From NCBI GenBank assembly GCA_949298805.1, contig CASFXY010000011.1, forward strand, positions 29,784-73,437: DNA of 43,654 nucleotides, read 5' to 3'. Shown here one piece after another: positions 34,968 through 43,617 of this stretch. The translations under genes and the position numbers were made by a program. The notes below the pieces were generated by a model, which searched no databases, was not told the origin of the DNA, and worked only from the letters and a program-made list of their open reading frames with translations. Source of the DNA: an uncultured bacterium. GTDB lineage: Bacteria > Cyanobacteriota > Vampirovibrionia > Gastranaerophilales > Gastranaerophilaceae. Within the stretch, counting starts at the first letter, position 1, and the number at the start of each line of letters is the position of its first letter.

Positions 34968-35821
34968 AACATAAAAAAATATTGATTGCACTTTTAATAA
35001 TGCTTTTAATTTTGGCACTTGTTTTTGCAATTTTAAAAATAAATAAAAAAAATAATAACATACTCACTCTTTACGGAAATATTGAAATACGTCAGGTTGA
35101 TTTGGGTTTTAGAATTGAAGGCAGGGTTATAAAGCTTTTAAAAGAAGAAGGAGATGTAGTAAAAAAAGGAGAGTTATTAGCCGTTTTAGACAGTATCACA
35201 TATAAAGCAAAATATGAAAAATCCCTTGAAGATATAAAACTGTATAAAGCTCAAAGTGAAAATGCCCAAAAGCTTTACCTTAGAAATGTTATGCTTTGCA
35301 AAGACGGTACTACATCAGCAAAAGAATGTGATGAAATTTTGAAAAATAAAAAAGAAAGCCAAGCGATGCTTGCAGCCGAGATAAAGCAAAATAAAATATA
35401 TAAGGACGATTGGGATAATACAAAAATTTATGCCCCAAATGATGGTATTGTAAGCACAAGGATTGTTGAAGAAGGTGCAGTTGTAAATATTTCATCGCCG
35501 GTATATACCATTTCACTCAGCAAACCTGTCTGGATAAGAGCTTATATAAGTGAAAAGAATCTGGGAAATATTAAATACAATATGAAAGCGACCATACTTA
35601 CTGATACAACAGACCCGATTACAAAGAAAAAAAGAAGTTATATCGGCAGAATCGGTTATATTTCGCCTGTTGCCGAATTTACCCCAAAAACCGTACAAAC
35701 AGAAGAATTAAGAACAGACCTTGTTTACAGAATAAGAATTTATATTGACCAAACTGATGAATATTTAAGACAAGGAATGCCTACAACAATTGTAATTAAT
35801 TTAGGGCAAAATAATGAATGA
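34964..35821 (+). CDS. HlyD/YbhG-family membrane fusion protein
   Basis: 285 residues from a TTG start (34964) with a strong GGGGGGTGA site; the TTGA overlaps the TolC stop. One N-terminal helix (about 5-25) anchors it. The lipoyl halves are VDLGFRIEGRVIKLLKEEGD and KIYAPNDGIVSTRIVEEGAV, flanking a short coiled coil (about 85-135). It bridges the ABC transporter and the TolC channel across the periplasm. It overlaps the ATPase gene by 8 nt. Confidence 0.9.
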   Translation: MKHKKILIALLIMLLILALVFAILKINKKNNNILTLYGNIEIRQVDLGFRIEGRVIKLLKEEGDVVKKGELLAVLDSITYKAKYEKSLEDIKLYKAQSENAQKLYLRNVMLCKDGTTSAKECDEILKNKKESQAMLAAEIKQNKIYKDDWDNTKIYAPNDGIVSTRIVEEGAVVNISSPVYTISLSKPVWIRAYISEKNLGNIKYNMKATILTDTTDPITKKKRSYIGRIGYISPVAEFTPKTVQTEELRTDLVYRIRIYIDQTDEYLRQGMPTTIVINLGQNNE

Positions 35822-37325
35822 AAGCGCAATAGAAATTAAAAATCTTACATATAAATTTAACAGCAGCGACAGTTACGCTCTTGAAGACATTTGTGTTGAA
35901 ATCAGAAAAAGCACTATTAGCGGAATTGTAGGTCCTGACAGTGCAGGCAAAACAACTCTTTTAAGATGTATAACCGGACTTTTAACACCGCAAAAAGGGA
36001 ATATAAGAACTTTTAATCTTAATCCCACAAAACAACAAGAAGAAATAAATAAAATTCTTGGTTACATGCCGCAAAAATTTGGACTTTATGAAGATTTAAG
36101 CGTTGAAGAAAACCTTAACCTATACTTTCAATTAAAAGAAATACCCGAAAGTAATAAAAATGAGATATTTGAGAAATTATATCATTTTACCAACCTTGAA
36201 CAATTTAAAAAAAGAGCGGCAGGGAAACTATCCGGCGGTATGAAACAAAAACTCGGACTTGCTTGCGCACTTTTAGGCAAACCTGATTTGCTTGTGCTTG
36301 ATGAACCATCCGTAGGTGTTGATCCTATATCCAGAAAAGAACTTATGAAAATGGTAAAAGAGCTCTCCTCTTGTGATACGACAACAATATGGTCAACAAC
36401 TTATATGGATGAAGCACAAAGTTTTGATTTTTGCATAGTTTTAAATAAAGGAAAAATAATATACAAAGGCAAGCCCTTTAATTTGGGTAAAAATACAAAA
36501 GAATTTGAAAATAAAATAATTAAGATTATGGGAGGTTACAAAGAAAAAGAATCATTTTTGGCAAAAGATTTTACATTAAAAAAAACTGATATAGAATGTC
36601 CGGTGAGAGCAATAGGTCTAGAAAAAAAATATGGAGATTTTTATGCGGTAAAAAATAATACATTTTGCATTAAAAAAGGGGAAATATTCGGACTTTTAGG
36701 TCCAAACGGGGCAGGAAAATCAACCTCGTTTAAAATGATGTGCGGCCTTACAACTCCAAGCGCAGGGAGTGCAAAAATTATGAACATTGATATTGTTAAA
36801 AATCCATCAAAAGCGCGCTCATATATTGGCTATATGGCGCAAAAATTCTCTCTTTACGGAAGCTTAGATGTTTTAGGAAACTTAAATTTTTTTGCAAGCA
36901 TATACGGACTAGAAGGCAAAGAGAAAGAAACGGAAATAAAAAAAGTTGCTGAAGTTTTTGAGCTTGAACCTTTTTTAAAACAAGATGCAAAAGAACTTTC
37001 TTTAGGTTTTAAACAGCGTTTAGCACTTGCCTGTGCAATTATGCACAAACCTCCGGTGTTATTCTTGGATGAGCCGACATCAGGAGTTGACCCCATTGCA
37101 AGAAAAGAGTTTTGGTCACATATTAAAGGACTTGCAAAAAAAGGTGTTACGACAATGGTTACAACACATTTTATGGATGAAGCGGAATATTGTGACAGAA
37201 TTAGTCTTTTTTTTAAAGGAGAAGCCATAGCCACAGGAACACCCGATGAACTTCAAAAAAAAGCTCATACAAAAAATATGGAGGAGGCATTTTCCGTTCT
37301 GATTGAAAGGTCACAAACAAAATGA
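35814..37325 (+). CDS. ABC transporter ATPase with two fused nucleotide-binding domains (YbhF-like)
   Basis: 503 residues. NBD1: Walker A GPDSAGKTT at 40-48, LSGGMKQKLG signature, LLVLDEPSVGVD Walker B. NBD2: Walker A GPNGAGKST, signature altered to LSLGFKQRLA, VLFLDEPTSGVD Walker B. Both domains keep residues for ATP use; Walker A of NBD1 has Asp-Ser in place of the usual Asn-Gly. It drives the two ABC-2 permeases encoded next, as in E. coli YbhGFSR-type drug exporters. ATG overlaps the HlyD stop. Confidence 0.92.
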   Translation: MNESAIEIKNLTYKFNSSDSYALEDICVEIRKSTISGIVGPDSAGKTTLLRCITGLLTPQKGNIRTFNLNPTKQQEEINKILGYMPQKFGLYEDLSVEENLNLYFQLKEIPESNKNEIFEKLYHFTNLEQFKKRAAGKLSGGMKQKLGLACALLGKPDLLVLDEPSVGVDPISRKELMKMVKELSSCDTTTIWSTTYMDEAQSFDFCIVLNKGKIIYKGKPFNLGKNTKEFENKIIKIMGGYKEKESFLAKDFTLKKTDIECPVRAIGLEKKYGDFYAVKNNTFCIKKGEIFGLLGPNGAGKSTSFKMMCGLTTPSAGSAKIMNIDIVKNPSKARSYIGYMAQKFSLYGSLDVLGNLNFFASIYGLEGKEKETEIKKVAEVFELEPFLKQDAKELSLGFKQRLALACAIMHKPPVLFLDEPTSGVDPIARKEFWSHIKGLAKKGVTTMVTTHFMDEAEYCDRISLFFKGEAIATGTPDELQKKAHTKNMEEAFSVLIERSQTK

Positions 37326-38428
37326 GCAGACTTAGCGCACTTATTAAAAAAGAGTTTTTTCAGATTACACGAGACCCATCAAGCGTAATAATAGCCTTTA
37401 TTATGCCACTTATATTACTAATAATATATATGTACGGCGTAAATTTAGACACTTCAAAAATAAAACTGGGACTAAAATTTGAAGATGCAAACCCTGAGCT
37501 TTCAACACTTATGGAATCTTTTAAAACAAGTAAATATGTAAAAACAAAAATATATCAAGACAGACAAACAATGTATGAAGATTTAACAAGAGGGAAAATT
37601 AACGGTTTTATTGTAATACCCAATAATTTTATTGAAAATATTCAAAATAAAAAAGAGGCAAATATTCAAATTATAACCGACGGTTCTGAAGTAAATCTGT
37701 CAAATTACGTTAAAAATTATCCGCTAAGCATAATAAGACAATGGCTCAACGAAAGTACTTTTAAATATAAAGTTCAAAAACCTTTAATAGAAGCGCAAAT
37801 CAGGTATTGGTATAATCAGGACATTAACAGCCATCACTTTATTTTACCGGGGTCATTGGCAATTACAATGACACTTATAGGTATGCTTTTAACTACACTT
37901 GTTATAGCAAGAGAATGGGAAAGAGGAACCATGGAGGCATTACTTACAACACATATAACAAAGAGGGATATTTTCTTAAGTAAATATATCCCTTATTTTG
38001 CTCTTGGCATGTTATCAATGGCATTTAATGTCTTTATGTGTGTTGTTGTTTTTAAAATACCATTCCATGGCAACTACTTAGTACTATTTAGCGTATGTGC
38101 ATTATTCTTATTTTCAGCACTTGGAATAGGATTATTAATCTCATCAAATTTTAAGGACCAATTTCTTGCCAGCCAAAGCGCGCTTTCTATTGGTTTTTTA
38201 CCTGCGCTTTTGCTATCAGGTCTGACTTTCCCTATTAATTCCATGCCTGAAATTTTACAAAATATAACAAAAATTATTCCTACAAGATATTTTGTAACTT
38301 TTATACAAAGTGAATTTTTAGCAGGAACAATTTGGGAAATAGTTTTTGTAAACTCCGTATTTCTCATAATTTTGGGAATACTCACCGCATTAGCCGTTTA
38401 TAAAAATATCAAAACAAGGGTTGAATAA
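37322..38428 (+). CDS. ABC-2 type permease (YbhS-like)
   Basis: 368 residues with ATGA overlap to the ATPase gene. One N-terminal helix (IIAFIMPLILLIIYMYG), a large periplasmic domain (about 45-180), then five membrane helices starting LAITMTLIGMLLTTLVIARE. WERGTMEALLTTHIT then KRDIFLSKYIPYF is the coupling segment of this family. It pairs with the next gene as a heterodimer. The substrate is unknown; relatives export drugs or cations. Confidence 0.9.
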   Translation: MSRLSALIKKEFFQITRDPSSVIIAFIMPLILLIIYMYGVNLDTSKIKLGLKFEDANPELSTLMESFKTSKYVKTKIYQDRQTMYEDLTRGKINGFIVIPNNFIENIQNKKEANIQIITDGSEVNLSNYVKNYPLSIIRQWLNESTFKYKVQKPLIEAQIRYWYNQDINSHHFILPGSLAITMTLIGMLLTTLVIAREWERGTMEALLTTHITKRDIFLSKYIPYFALGMLSMAFNVFMCVVVFKIPFHGNYLVLFSVCALFLFSALGIGLLISSNFKDQFLASQSALSIGFLPALLLSGLTFPINSMPEILQNITKIIPTRYFVTFIQSEFLAGTIWEIVFVNSVFLIILGILTALAVYKNIKTRVE

Positions 38429-39528
38429 TGTTAAAAAGAATTATTGCGCTTGTTAAAAAAGAGTTTCTGATAATCTGGCGCGACCCAAAAAGTCGTATGT
38501 TAATTATAATACCTCCTATTATGCAACTGTTTATTTTTGCTTATGCTATGACTATGGAGGTTAGAAATATTGATATGGCAATTCTTGACAGGTCAAACAC
38601 CTTGGAATCAAGAGAGCTTATTTCGAAATTTGAAAGTTCAAAATGGTTTAGAAAATTTATTTATGTTAAAAATGAAAATGAATTAAGAAAAAGTATTGAA
38701 ACACAAAAAGCCCATATTGCTCTTGAAATCAATAGCGATTTTTCCTCAAAAATTAAAAGAGGTAAAACAGCTGACGTGCAAATTATAACAGATGGCAGGC
38801 AGACAAATACCGCAGCAATAGCAGGCGGATATGCAAATGAAATTATAAATAAATATTCCGATGAATTTTCTAAAGGAAAAAATACAAAAATTAATTTTGA
38901 AACAAGGAGTTGGTACAATGAAAATCTGGAATATATGTACTATACATTAGCTTCGCTTGTTGTACTTCTTGCAATGGTTATCACTCTGCTTTTAACTTCG
39001 CTTTCGATTGCACGAGAAAGAGAACTGGGAACATTTGACCAGCTCATTGTTTCTCCATGTACACCTTTTGAAATTCTTGCAGGAAAAACAATTGCGCCAA
39101 TGGGAGTGGCTTTAAGCTTGAGCATGTTTATGGCATTTGTTGCCGTATTTCATTTCAAAATGCCCTTCAGAGGTTCGGTAATACTTTACCTTATTAGTAC
39201 GGTAATTGCAATTTTATCTATAACAGGAGTTGGACTTTTTGTATCTGCACTGTCAAAAACTCAACAACAAGCAATATTGGGGGCATTTACTTTTCAAACG
39301 CCCGCATCACTTTTAAGCGGCTTTATTTCCCCTATTGAGGATATGCCAAGATTTTTTCAGTATCTTACATTTCTTGATCCGCTCAGATTTTATATGGTAA
39401 TAGGCAAGGGCATATTTTTAAAAAATATGCCCTTGCAAGATGTTATAACAAATCTTATTCCACTTTGCATTATCGCAATTATAACACTTGGTGGCGCAAT
39501 GTGGCTGTTTAACAAACAGTTGGATTAA
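38428..39528 (+). CDS. ABC-2 type permease (YbhR-like)
   Basis: 366 residues, paralogue of the previous gene with the same plan: N-terminal helix (MLIIIPPIMQLFIFAYAMTM), periplasmic domain, then five helices. SIARERELGTFDQLIVSPCT is the coupling motif. It starts on the last base of the previous stop (TAATG). Last gene of the efflux operon, overlapping the 94-residue gene on the other strand by 4 nt. Confidence 0.9.
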   Translation: MLKRIIALVKKEFLIIWRDPKSRMLIIIPPIMQLFIFAYAMTMEVRNIDMAILDRSNTLESRELISKFESSKWFRKFIYVKNENELRKSIETQKAHIALEINSDFSSKIKRGKTADVQIITDGRQTNTAAIAGGYANEIINKYSDEFSKGKNTKINFETRSWYNENLEYMYYTLASLVVLLAMVITLLLTSLSIARERELGTFDQLIVSPCTPFEILAGKTIAPMGVALSLSMFMAFVAVFHFKMPFRGSVILYLISTVIAILSITGVGLFVSALSKTQQQAILGAFTFQTPASLLSGFISPIEDMPRFFQYLTFLDPLRFYMVIGKGIFLKNMPLQDVITNLIPLCIIAIITLGGAMWLFNKQLD

Positions 39529-39809
39529 ATCCTGTTATGCCAAACTCCGCCATCTCTGTCAATAATGGCATCATAAAAAGACCAAAATCTAAAAATACCG
39601 GTAAGTCCCAAAAGAGCATGGGTAACTACTTTATCTTCATGTTGGTCATTTACAATTTGCCCCAAACCGGGCCATATTAACAAAGATAACAAACTTGCAC
39701 CTACCGACCTTGCACTCACATGCCCGTCAACACCATGAGTACCTGCAAGACAAGGTGTGGCAAGTGTTAACATGTAAAAAAGCATTAAAATTGATAAAAC
39801 CTTTTTCAT
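39525..39809 (-). CDS. Small exported or membrane protein of unknown function
   Basis: 94 residues with cggaggt as ribosome binding site. A signal peptide (MKKVLSILMLFYMLTLATPC then LAG) has a possible lipobox-like TPCLAG, though the Cys position is unusual. The rest has a short helix (SLLSLLIWPGLGQIV) and a second (HALLGLTGIFRFWSFYDAII) with an Asp-rich end, resembling TM2-like two-helix hairpins. No function is recognised. It lies 18 nt after the isochorismatase-like gene, probably in one transcript. Confidence 0.65.
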   Translation of the reverse strand: MKKVLSILMLFYMLTLATPCLAGTHGVDGHVSARSVGASLLSLLIWPGLGQIVNDQHEDKVVTHALLGLTGIFRFWSFYDAIIDRDGGVWHNRI

Positions 39810-39827
39810 AATATACCTCCGAATTAT

Positions 39828-40376
39828 TTACTTAATAAGAGCTTGCACATCTTTAAAATTAGGGTTTTTTGCACCTTTTAACCAAGCAAAAAGAACTATT
39901 TCAAGAGAGCAAATTTTGGCACCGCATTGTCTTAAAAGTTCCATTGCACACTTAAATTCAGATTTTTTTCTTGAGGCACAAATATCTCTTACAACATATA
40001 CTTCAAAGCCTTCTTTTATAAGTGCCACAGCAGTTTGCAGCACACAAATGTGAGATTCTATACCGCAAATAACAATTTGTTTTTTATTGTAACTCTTGAT
40101 TGTACTTAAAAAACCGTTTTCCAAAAGGGCATTAAAAGCTGTTTTTTCAAAAGGGAAATAATTCTCACCCAAAATATCTTTTATTTCTTGTATTGTTTGT
40201 CCAAGACCATTAGGGTATTGTTCCGTAACGATTGTATTAATTCCCAAAACTTTTGCCGCAGCAGTTATTTTTTTGGATTTTTCAACAATTTGCTCGCAAA
40301 TTTCTTCGTCAAGCATTTTAGTCAGTTTTTCCTGAATATCAACAATTAAAACGAGCGAATCAAGTGTATTTAGCAT
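39828..40376 (-). CDS. Isochorismatase-family cysteine hydrolase (YcaC-like)
   Basis: 182 residues. The catalytic triad is visible as Asp13 (LIVDIQEKL), the Lys region (PFEKTAFNALLENG) and Cys in GIESHICVLQTA. The cis-peptide pattern after GIE is typical. Members hydrolyse amides or ureido bonds (nicotinamide, N-carbamoyl compounds, biuret); the substrate here is unknown. The ATG has ggatagg upstream. Confidence 0.87.
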   Translation of the reverse strand: MLNTLDSLVLIVDIQEKLTKMLDEEICEQIVEKSKKITAAAKVLGINTIVTEQYPNGLGQTIQEIKDILGENYFPFEKTAFNALLENGFLSTIKSYNKKQIVICGIESHICVLQTAVALIKEGFEVYVVRDICASRKKSEFKCAMELLRQCGAKICSLEIVLFAWLKGAKNPNFKDVQALIK

Positions 40377-40435
40377 TTTCCTATCCCATTTAATTTCAAT
40401 ATAAGTATATCAAAAAACCTCTGGCATATAAACAC

Positions 40436-41200
40436 TTAATTAAATTTATTTTTACAAACAGGAATTACAAAACCAAACATACTTATATTATTTTCGGAAG
40501 ATGCAAGCATTAGTCCGTCATGAGCGCTTATAATTCTTCTTGCAAGATAAAGCCTTAAACTTGAACCCACCTTATTGTACTTAGCGGTGCCGCAAGGATA
40601 TTTTTTAAAAACATTATTTAATACTTCTTTTGTAATATTTGGGCTTTGACACTTTACTGCAAAAACAATTCCGTTTTTTTCTTTTTCCAGAACCACATTT
40701 ATTTTCGTATTTGGATAACCTCTTGATAAAGATTCTAATAAAATATTTTTAATTGCATATTTCAGTTGAACTTCATCCGCCTCAACAAATATATTTTTCA
40801 AATTGCATTGCAGTGCTATATTTTGCCCCTTTGTGTCGGCATAGCGGCTAAATTCAACGCAGCATTCTTTTGCAAGGTTATAAAAATTAAAAACTTTGTT
40901 TAATAAAACCTTGTTTTGTCTTTCGTATTTATATGCCGATAAAACATTATTAATCATTGCATACATATTTTTACATGATTCAAGAGTTTGGAATAACATT
41001 TCCTTTTGTTCTTCATTGAATGAACCTAAAGCACCGCTCAATATAATCTCCAGAGAGCGGATTTGTGCTATTGTGGGTGTTTTTAAATCATGTGTTAATA
41101 TTGCCGCAAATATTTCTTTGTCATTTTGACAATTTTCTTCCGTCGAATTAAACCCGTTCAAGAATAATGACCTGCCAAGACAAGAATAAACCTTTTCCAT
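40436..41200 (-). CDS. Soluble histidine-kinase-like protein with degenerate ATP domain
   Basis: 254 residues without membrane helices or a sensor domain. The dimerisation H-box is intact (FAAILTHDLKTPTIAQI, His37). The ATPase part is degraded: the N-box reads AIKNILLESLSRGY without the second Asn, the G1 box DxGxG is replaced by CQSPNI, and only a G2-like GSSLRLYLARRII remains. It probably cannot bind ATP normally and may be a phosphotransfer or phosphatase module. No response regulator lies in the window. The start has gaggt 5 nt upstream. Confidence 0.78.
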   Translation of the reverse strand: MEKVYSCLGRSLFLNGFNSTEENCQNDKEIFAAILTHDLKTPTIAQIRSLEIILSGALGSFNEEQKEMLFQTLESCKNMYAMINNVLSAYKYERQNKVLLNKVFNFYNLAKECCVEFSRYADTKGQNIALQCNLKNIFVEADEVQLKYAIKNILLESLSRGYPNTKINVVLEKEKNGIVFAVKCQSPNITKEVLNNVFKKYPCGTAKYNKVGSSLRLYLARRIISAHDGLMLASSENNISMFGFVIPVCKNKFN

Positions 41201-41328
41201 ATATACCTCACTTAAAATCAGATTGTATTAGTAAGATAACCTCAAAAAAGATAAATTAATATTACCCGTCAGGGGAATTTACTACGCCTTGATTTTATTG
41301 CCCAAAAGATATCTTTATCCGTATAATT

Positions 41329-41985
41329 TTATAATCCGTTAATATTATTTATTATTAAATCTAAGAGTTCATCCGTATTATTTGCAATTAAATTATTATT
41401 CGACTTCAATACACCAACATCGCAATAACCCCAAGTAACACTCACACATGGAATTTGAGCATTTTTTGCAGTTTGTATATCTACAAGAGAATCTCCTATA
41501 TATATTGCATTTTCTCTATTGCAACCCAAAAACTCCAATATTGTATTAACACCTGTAGGGTCAGGTTTTCTGGGACAAGATTCGGATTCGCCAACTGCAA
41601 CCAAAACCAGATTATTAAAATACTTTTGGCAAAGTTCTTTTACTGCACAATCATATTTATTTGAATTGACCGCAGTTTTAATGCCCATAATGCTGAGTTT
41701 TTCCAAAAGATTTACTATCCCTTTATAAGGTTTTGTATTTCTTTGTGAATATTTAGAATAATAATCTCTAAATATTTCAAGGCACTTAGTAGCCTCATCT
41801 TTATTGTAATTCTCGCCCAATGCGCGTTCGATTAATTTTGCAATCCCATTGCCCACAAAATTTCTTACTTCTTGCAAAGTTCTTTCTTTATACCCGAAAT
41901 AATTTAGTGTATAATTTGTTGCATTATATAAATCTTCTAAAGTATATAAAAGTGTCCCGTCTAAATCAAAAATTGCGCATTTCAT
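41329..41985 (-). CDS. HAD-superfamily hydrolase, phosphoglycolate-phosphatase-like
   Basis: 218 residues. HAD motif I is FDLDGTLL (Asp7, Asp9), motif II lies in TAVNSNK, and motifs III/IV are RKPDPTGV and YIGDSLVDIQTAKNA. The cap sequence (TLEDLYNATNYTLNYFGY, VGNGIAKLIERALG) is that of Gph. It likely dephosphorylates 2-phosphoglycolate or a similar sugar phosphate. It has no clear ribosome binding site. Confidence 0.88.
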   Translation of the reverse strand: MKCAIFDLDGTLLYTLEDLYNATNYTLNYFGYKERTLQEVRNFVGNGIAKLIERALGENYNKDEATKCLEIFRDYYSKYSQRNTKPYKGIVNLLEKLSIMGIKTAVNSNKYDCAVKELCQKYFNNLVLVAVGESESCPRKPDPTGVNTILEFLGCNRENAIYIGDSLVDIQTAKNAQIPCVSVTWGYCDVGVLKSNNNLIANNTDELLDLIINNINGL

Positions 41986-42039
41986 ATTTCGATAATCCGA
42001 TTTTTTTTACAATTTTAAATGCTTTTTACCATATTTTTA

Positions 42040-42069
42040 ATTTTAAACAAATTACCACAAATATATCAA
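42040..42069 (-). promoter_or_regulatory. Candidate promoter of the HAD hydrolase gene
   Basis: Minus strand TTGATA (42069-42064), 18-nt spacer, TAAAAT (42045-42040). The start point near 42033 leaves a leader of about 48 nt. The rest of the 134-bp gap is plain AT-rich sequence. Confidence 0.35.
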
Positions 42070-42119
42070 CATTTAATTGGAATTATATAAATAAAATAAT
42101 ATCTTTAATATAAATATAT

Positions 42120-42848
42120 TTACCATAGCGAGCTATTGTGTGTCATATTTATCAGTTCATCATTAGGTTTTAAGGCAATTTCGCCAAATACATCACTTAT
42201 TTTTGGAATACTGCTACTATTCAATACACCAATTTCCAACCTGTCTTTTTTACGTGAGTAAAAAAGATCCATTTCGGCTTTTTTAAAATCGGATAAAATG
42301 GTAGTAGAAATACCCCTATCATAAAAACGTTTTCTTATTAATGCATTTACATTCATGGATTCTGACCCGCGGGCACCCCAATAATCATACCATTTTCTTC
42401 CGCCTACTATTATAGCTTTTTTTATTTCACCATATTTATTTGCAAAGTCATCTATTGATTTGCCCAAAACATCACCTCGAGCACCACGCAATAAATCCAG
42501 ACTATCTAAAGTAGGTGCAATATGAAACATTCCTATTTTTTTCTTTCCTACAACAATTCCTCCTGTACATATATCAATACCTCCTGTATATCCATAACTA
42601 TCTGTTTCTAATTTATATTTTTTCTTTGGCATAAACCTCTTAGGCTTAGGATTGAAATTTTTCTTATTCAAAAATATATTATGCGGAAGCTTTGTCACAC
42701 TGGTCCGAAAATCACACATTGGTTCTTCAATAGCCTTCAAGCCCCGTGATGAAAATTTACTCCTGATATCTTTTAGAAGATCGTCACGATTACAAACAAT
42801 AATTCTGGTGCCAAAAGTAAGAGCTGTTTTTGGCGAATTGATTTTCAT
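42120..42848 (-). CDS. Unknown protein with lineage-type N-terminus and possible CheD/CNF-like deamidase fold
   Basis: 242 residues from the ATG at 42848 (aaagga upstream). The N-terminus MKINSPKTALTFGTR is like the short tags on Gastranaerophilales proteins. Residues 88-112 read YTGGIDICTGGIVVGKKKIG followed by MFHIA, with Cys94 and His109. Then AIIVGG (145-150) and ESMNVNALIRKRFYDRGI (163-180) follow, resembling in order the CheD core (catalytic Cys, His, then GG and GxxN motifs). CheD and CNF-type toxins deamidate glutamines with Cys/His. Similarity is by eye and weak; a truly unknown protein is also possible. Confidence 0.55.
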   Translation of the reverse strand: MKINSPKTALTFGTRIIVCNRDDLLKDIRSKFSSRGLKAIEEPMCDFRTSVTKLPHNIFLNKKNFNPKPKRFMPKKKYKLETDSYGYTGGIDICTGGIVVGKKKIGMFHIAPTLDSLDLLRGARGDVLGKSIDDFANKYGEIKKAIIVGGRKWYDYWGARGSESMNVNALIRKRFYDRGISTTILSDFKKAEMDLFYSRKKDRLEIGVLNSSSIPKISDVFGEIALKPNDELINMTHNSSLW

Positions 42849-43083
42849 GTAATTATCCTTTCTTATAATAATAGCAAATGTATAAAACACGTAAAAAAAT
42901 TTTGTGCGCAGCAGTAAAGAAACACATGGTTTGATTATTATGTACGCTTAGTTTGCTTATTTTGGTAAAGATAATTTCCGTCCTAAGGATGTTCCCACAA
43001 AGCAAGATGAACTAAAAAGTCGATTACTGATATTGAGAAATTTTTGCGTGCTTTTTTATTGTTTTTTCAATTGTAAATAATTC

Positions 43084-43116
43084 AGTATAGTAATTGACAA
43101 TCATACTTGTCAATTA
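43084..43116 (-). promoter_or_regulatory. Palindrome overlapping a minus-strand promoter
   Basis: TAATTGACAA (43091-43100) and TTGTCAATTA (43107-43116) form a perfect 10-bp inverted repeat with a 6-bp spacer. The minus strand reads TTGACA (43113-43108), 18 nt, TATACT (43089-43084), a near-consensus promoter toward the gene at 42848, with about 230 nt of leader. The repeat lies right after the stop of the gene at 43120 and lacks a T run, so it is an operator candidate more than a terminator. I saw no intact gene in the rest of the 271-bp gap. Confidence 0.5.
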
Positions 43117-43119
43117 GTG

Positions 43120-43617
43120 CTAATCTGCGCAATGTTTTAACTTATTTATAAAAATACTTTCAAGTTTCCATAGTATAAATGTAACAAGGCAAGGTATAAA
43201 AGTTGAAAATATAAAGATTAAAAGAATAAAAGTTGCAAAATTTATTTGATTTTCATGTATTAAGACAAAAAATGTATCAAAGCAAAGTGCAATAAGCAAA
43301 ATAAAAATTTGAATTATATAGTTATTTTTAAGTCTTTTTATTATCTCTTTTGACTTGTCAGAGCCTTTAAGCTCTAAGATTTTTAAGAAAAAATAAAGGA
43401 AAAAATATCTTGAGGTTGAATAAATTGGTACGATTGTAAATAATGACAAAAAAGCCGCTATGCTAATTAATTTTGCAATTGAATAAGGAAATAAAACATG
43501 CGCATCATTGCATAGCATAAAAAAACCAAGCCCTAAAAATGCACCGGAGTAGAAAATAAATACAAGTATAAAAACTAAAAGTATAATTTCAAAAATGAAT
43601 TTTAATTTTTGTGGCAT
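43120..43617 (-). CDS. Four-helix integral membrane protein, unknown function
   Basis: 165 residues with four predicted membrane helices: about 8-35, 45-65, 98-120 and 125-150, joined by a basic cytoplasmic loop (LKGSDKSKEIIKRLKN). The plan recalls DUF4149-like proteins, but I see no diagnostic residues. The start lies 37 nt from the window end and has no clear ribosome binding site in view. Confidence 0.6.
   Translation of the reverse strand: MPQKLKFIFEIILLVFILVFIFYSGAFLGLGFFMLCNDAHVLFPYSIAKLISIAAFLSLFTIVPIYSTSRYFFLYFFLKILELKGSDKSKEIIKRLKNNYIIQIFILLIALCFDTFFVLIHENQINFATFILLIFIFSTFIPCLVTFILWKLESIFINKLKHCAD

Noticed and set aside
42891-43080. A possible gene fragment on the plus strand (AYFGKDNFRPKDVPTK then QDELKSRLL)
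   Set aside because: Only about 37 codons are open, with a stop upstream and no start or ribosome binding site; chance is likely.
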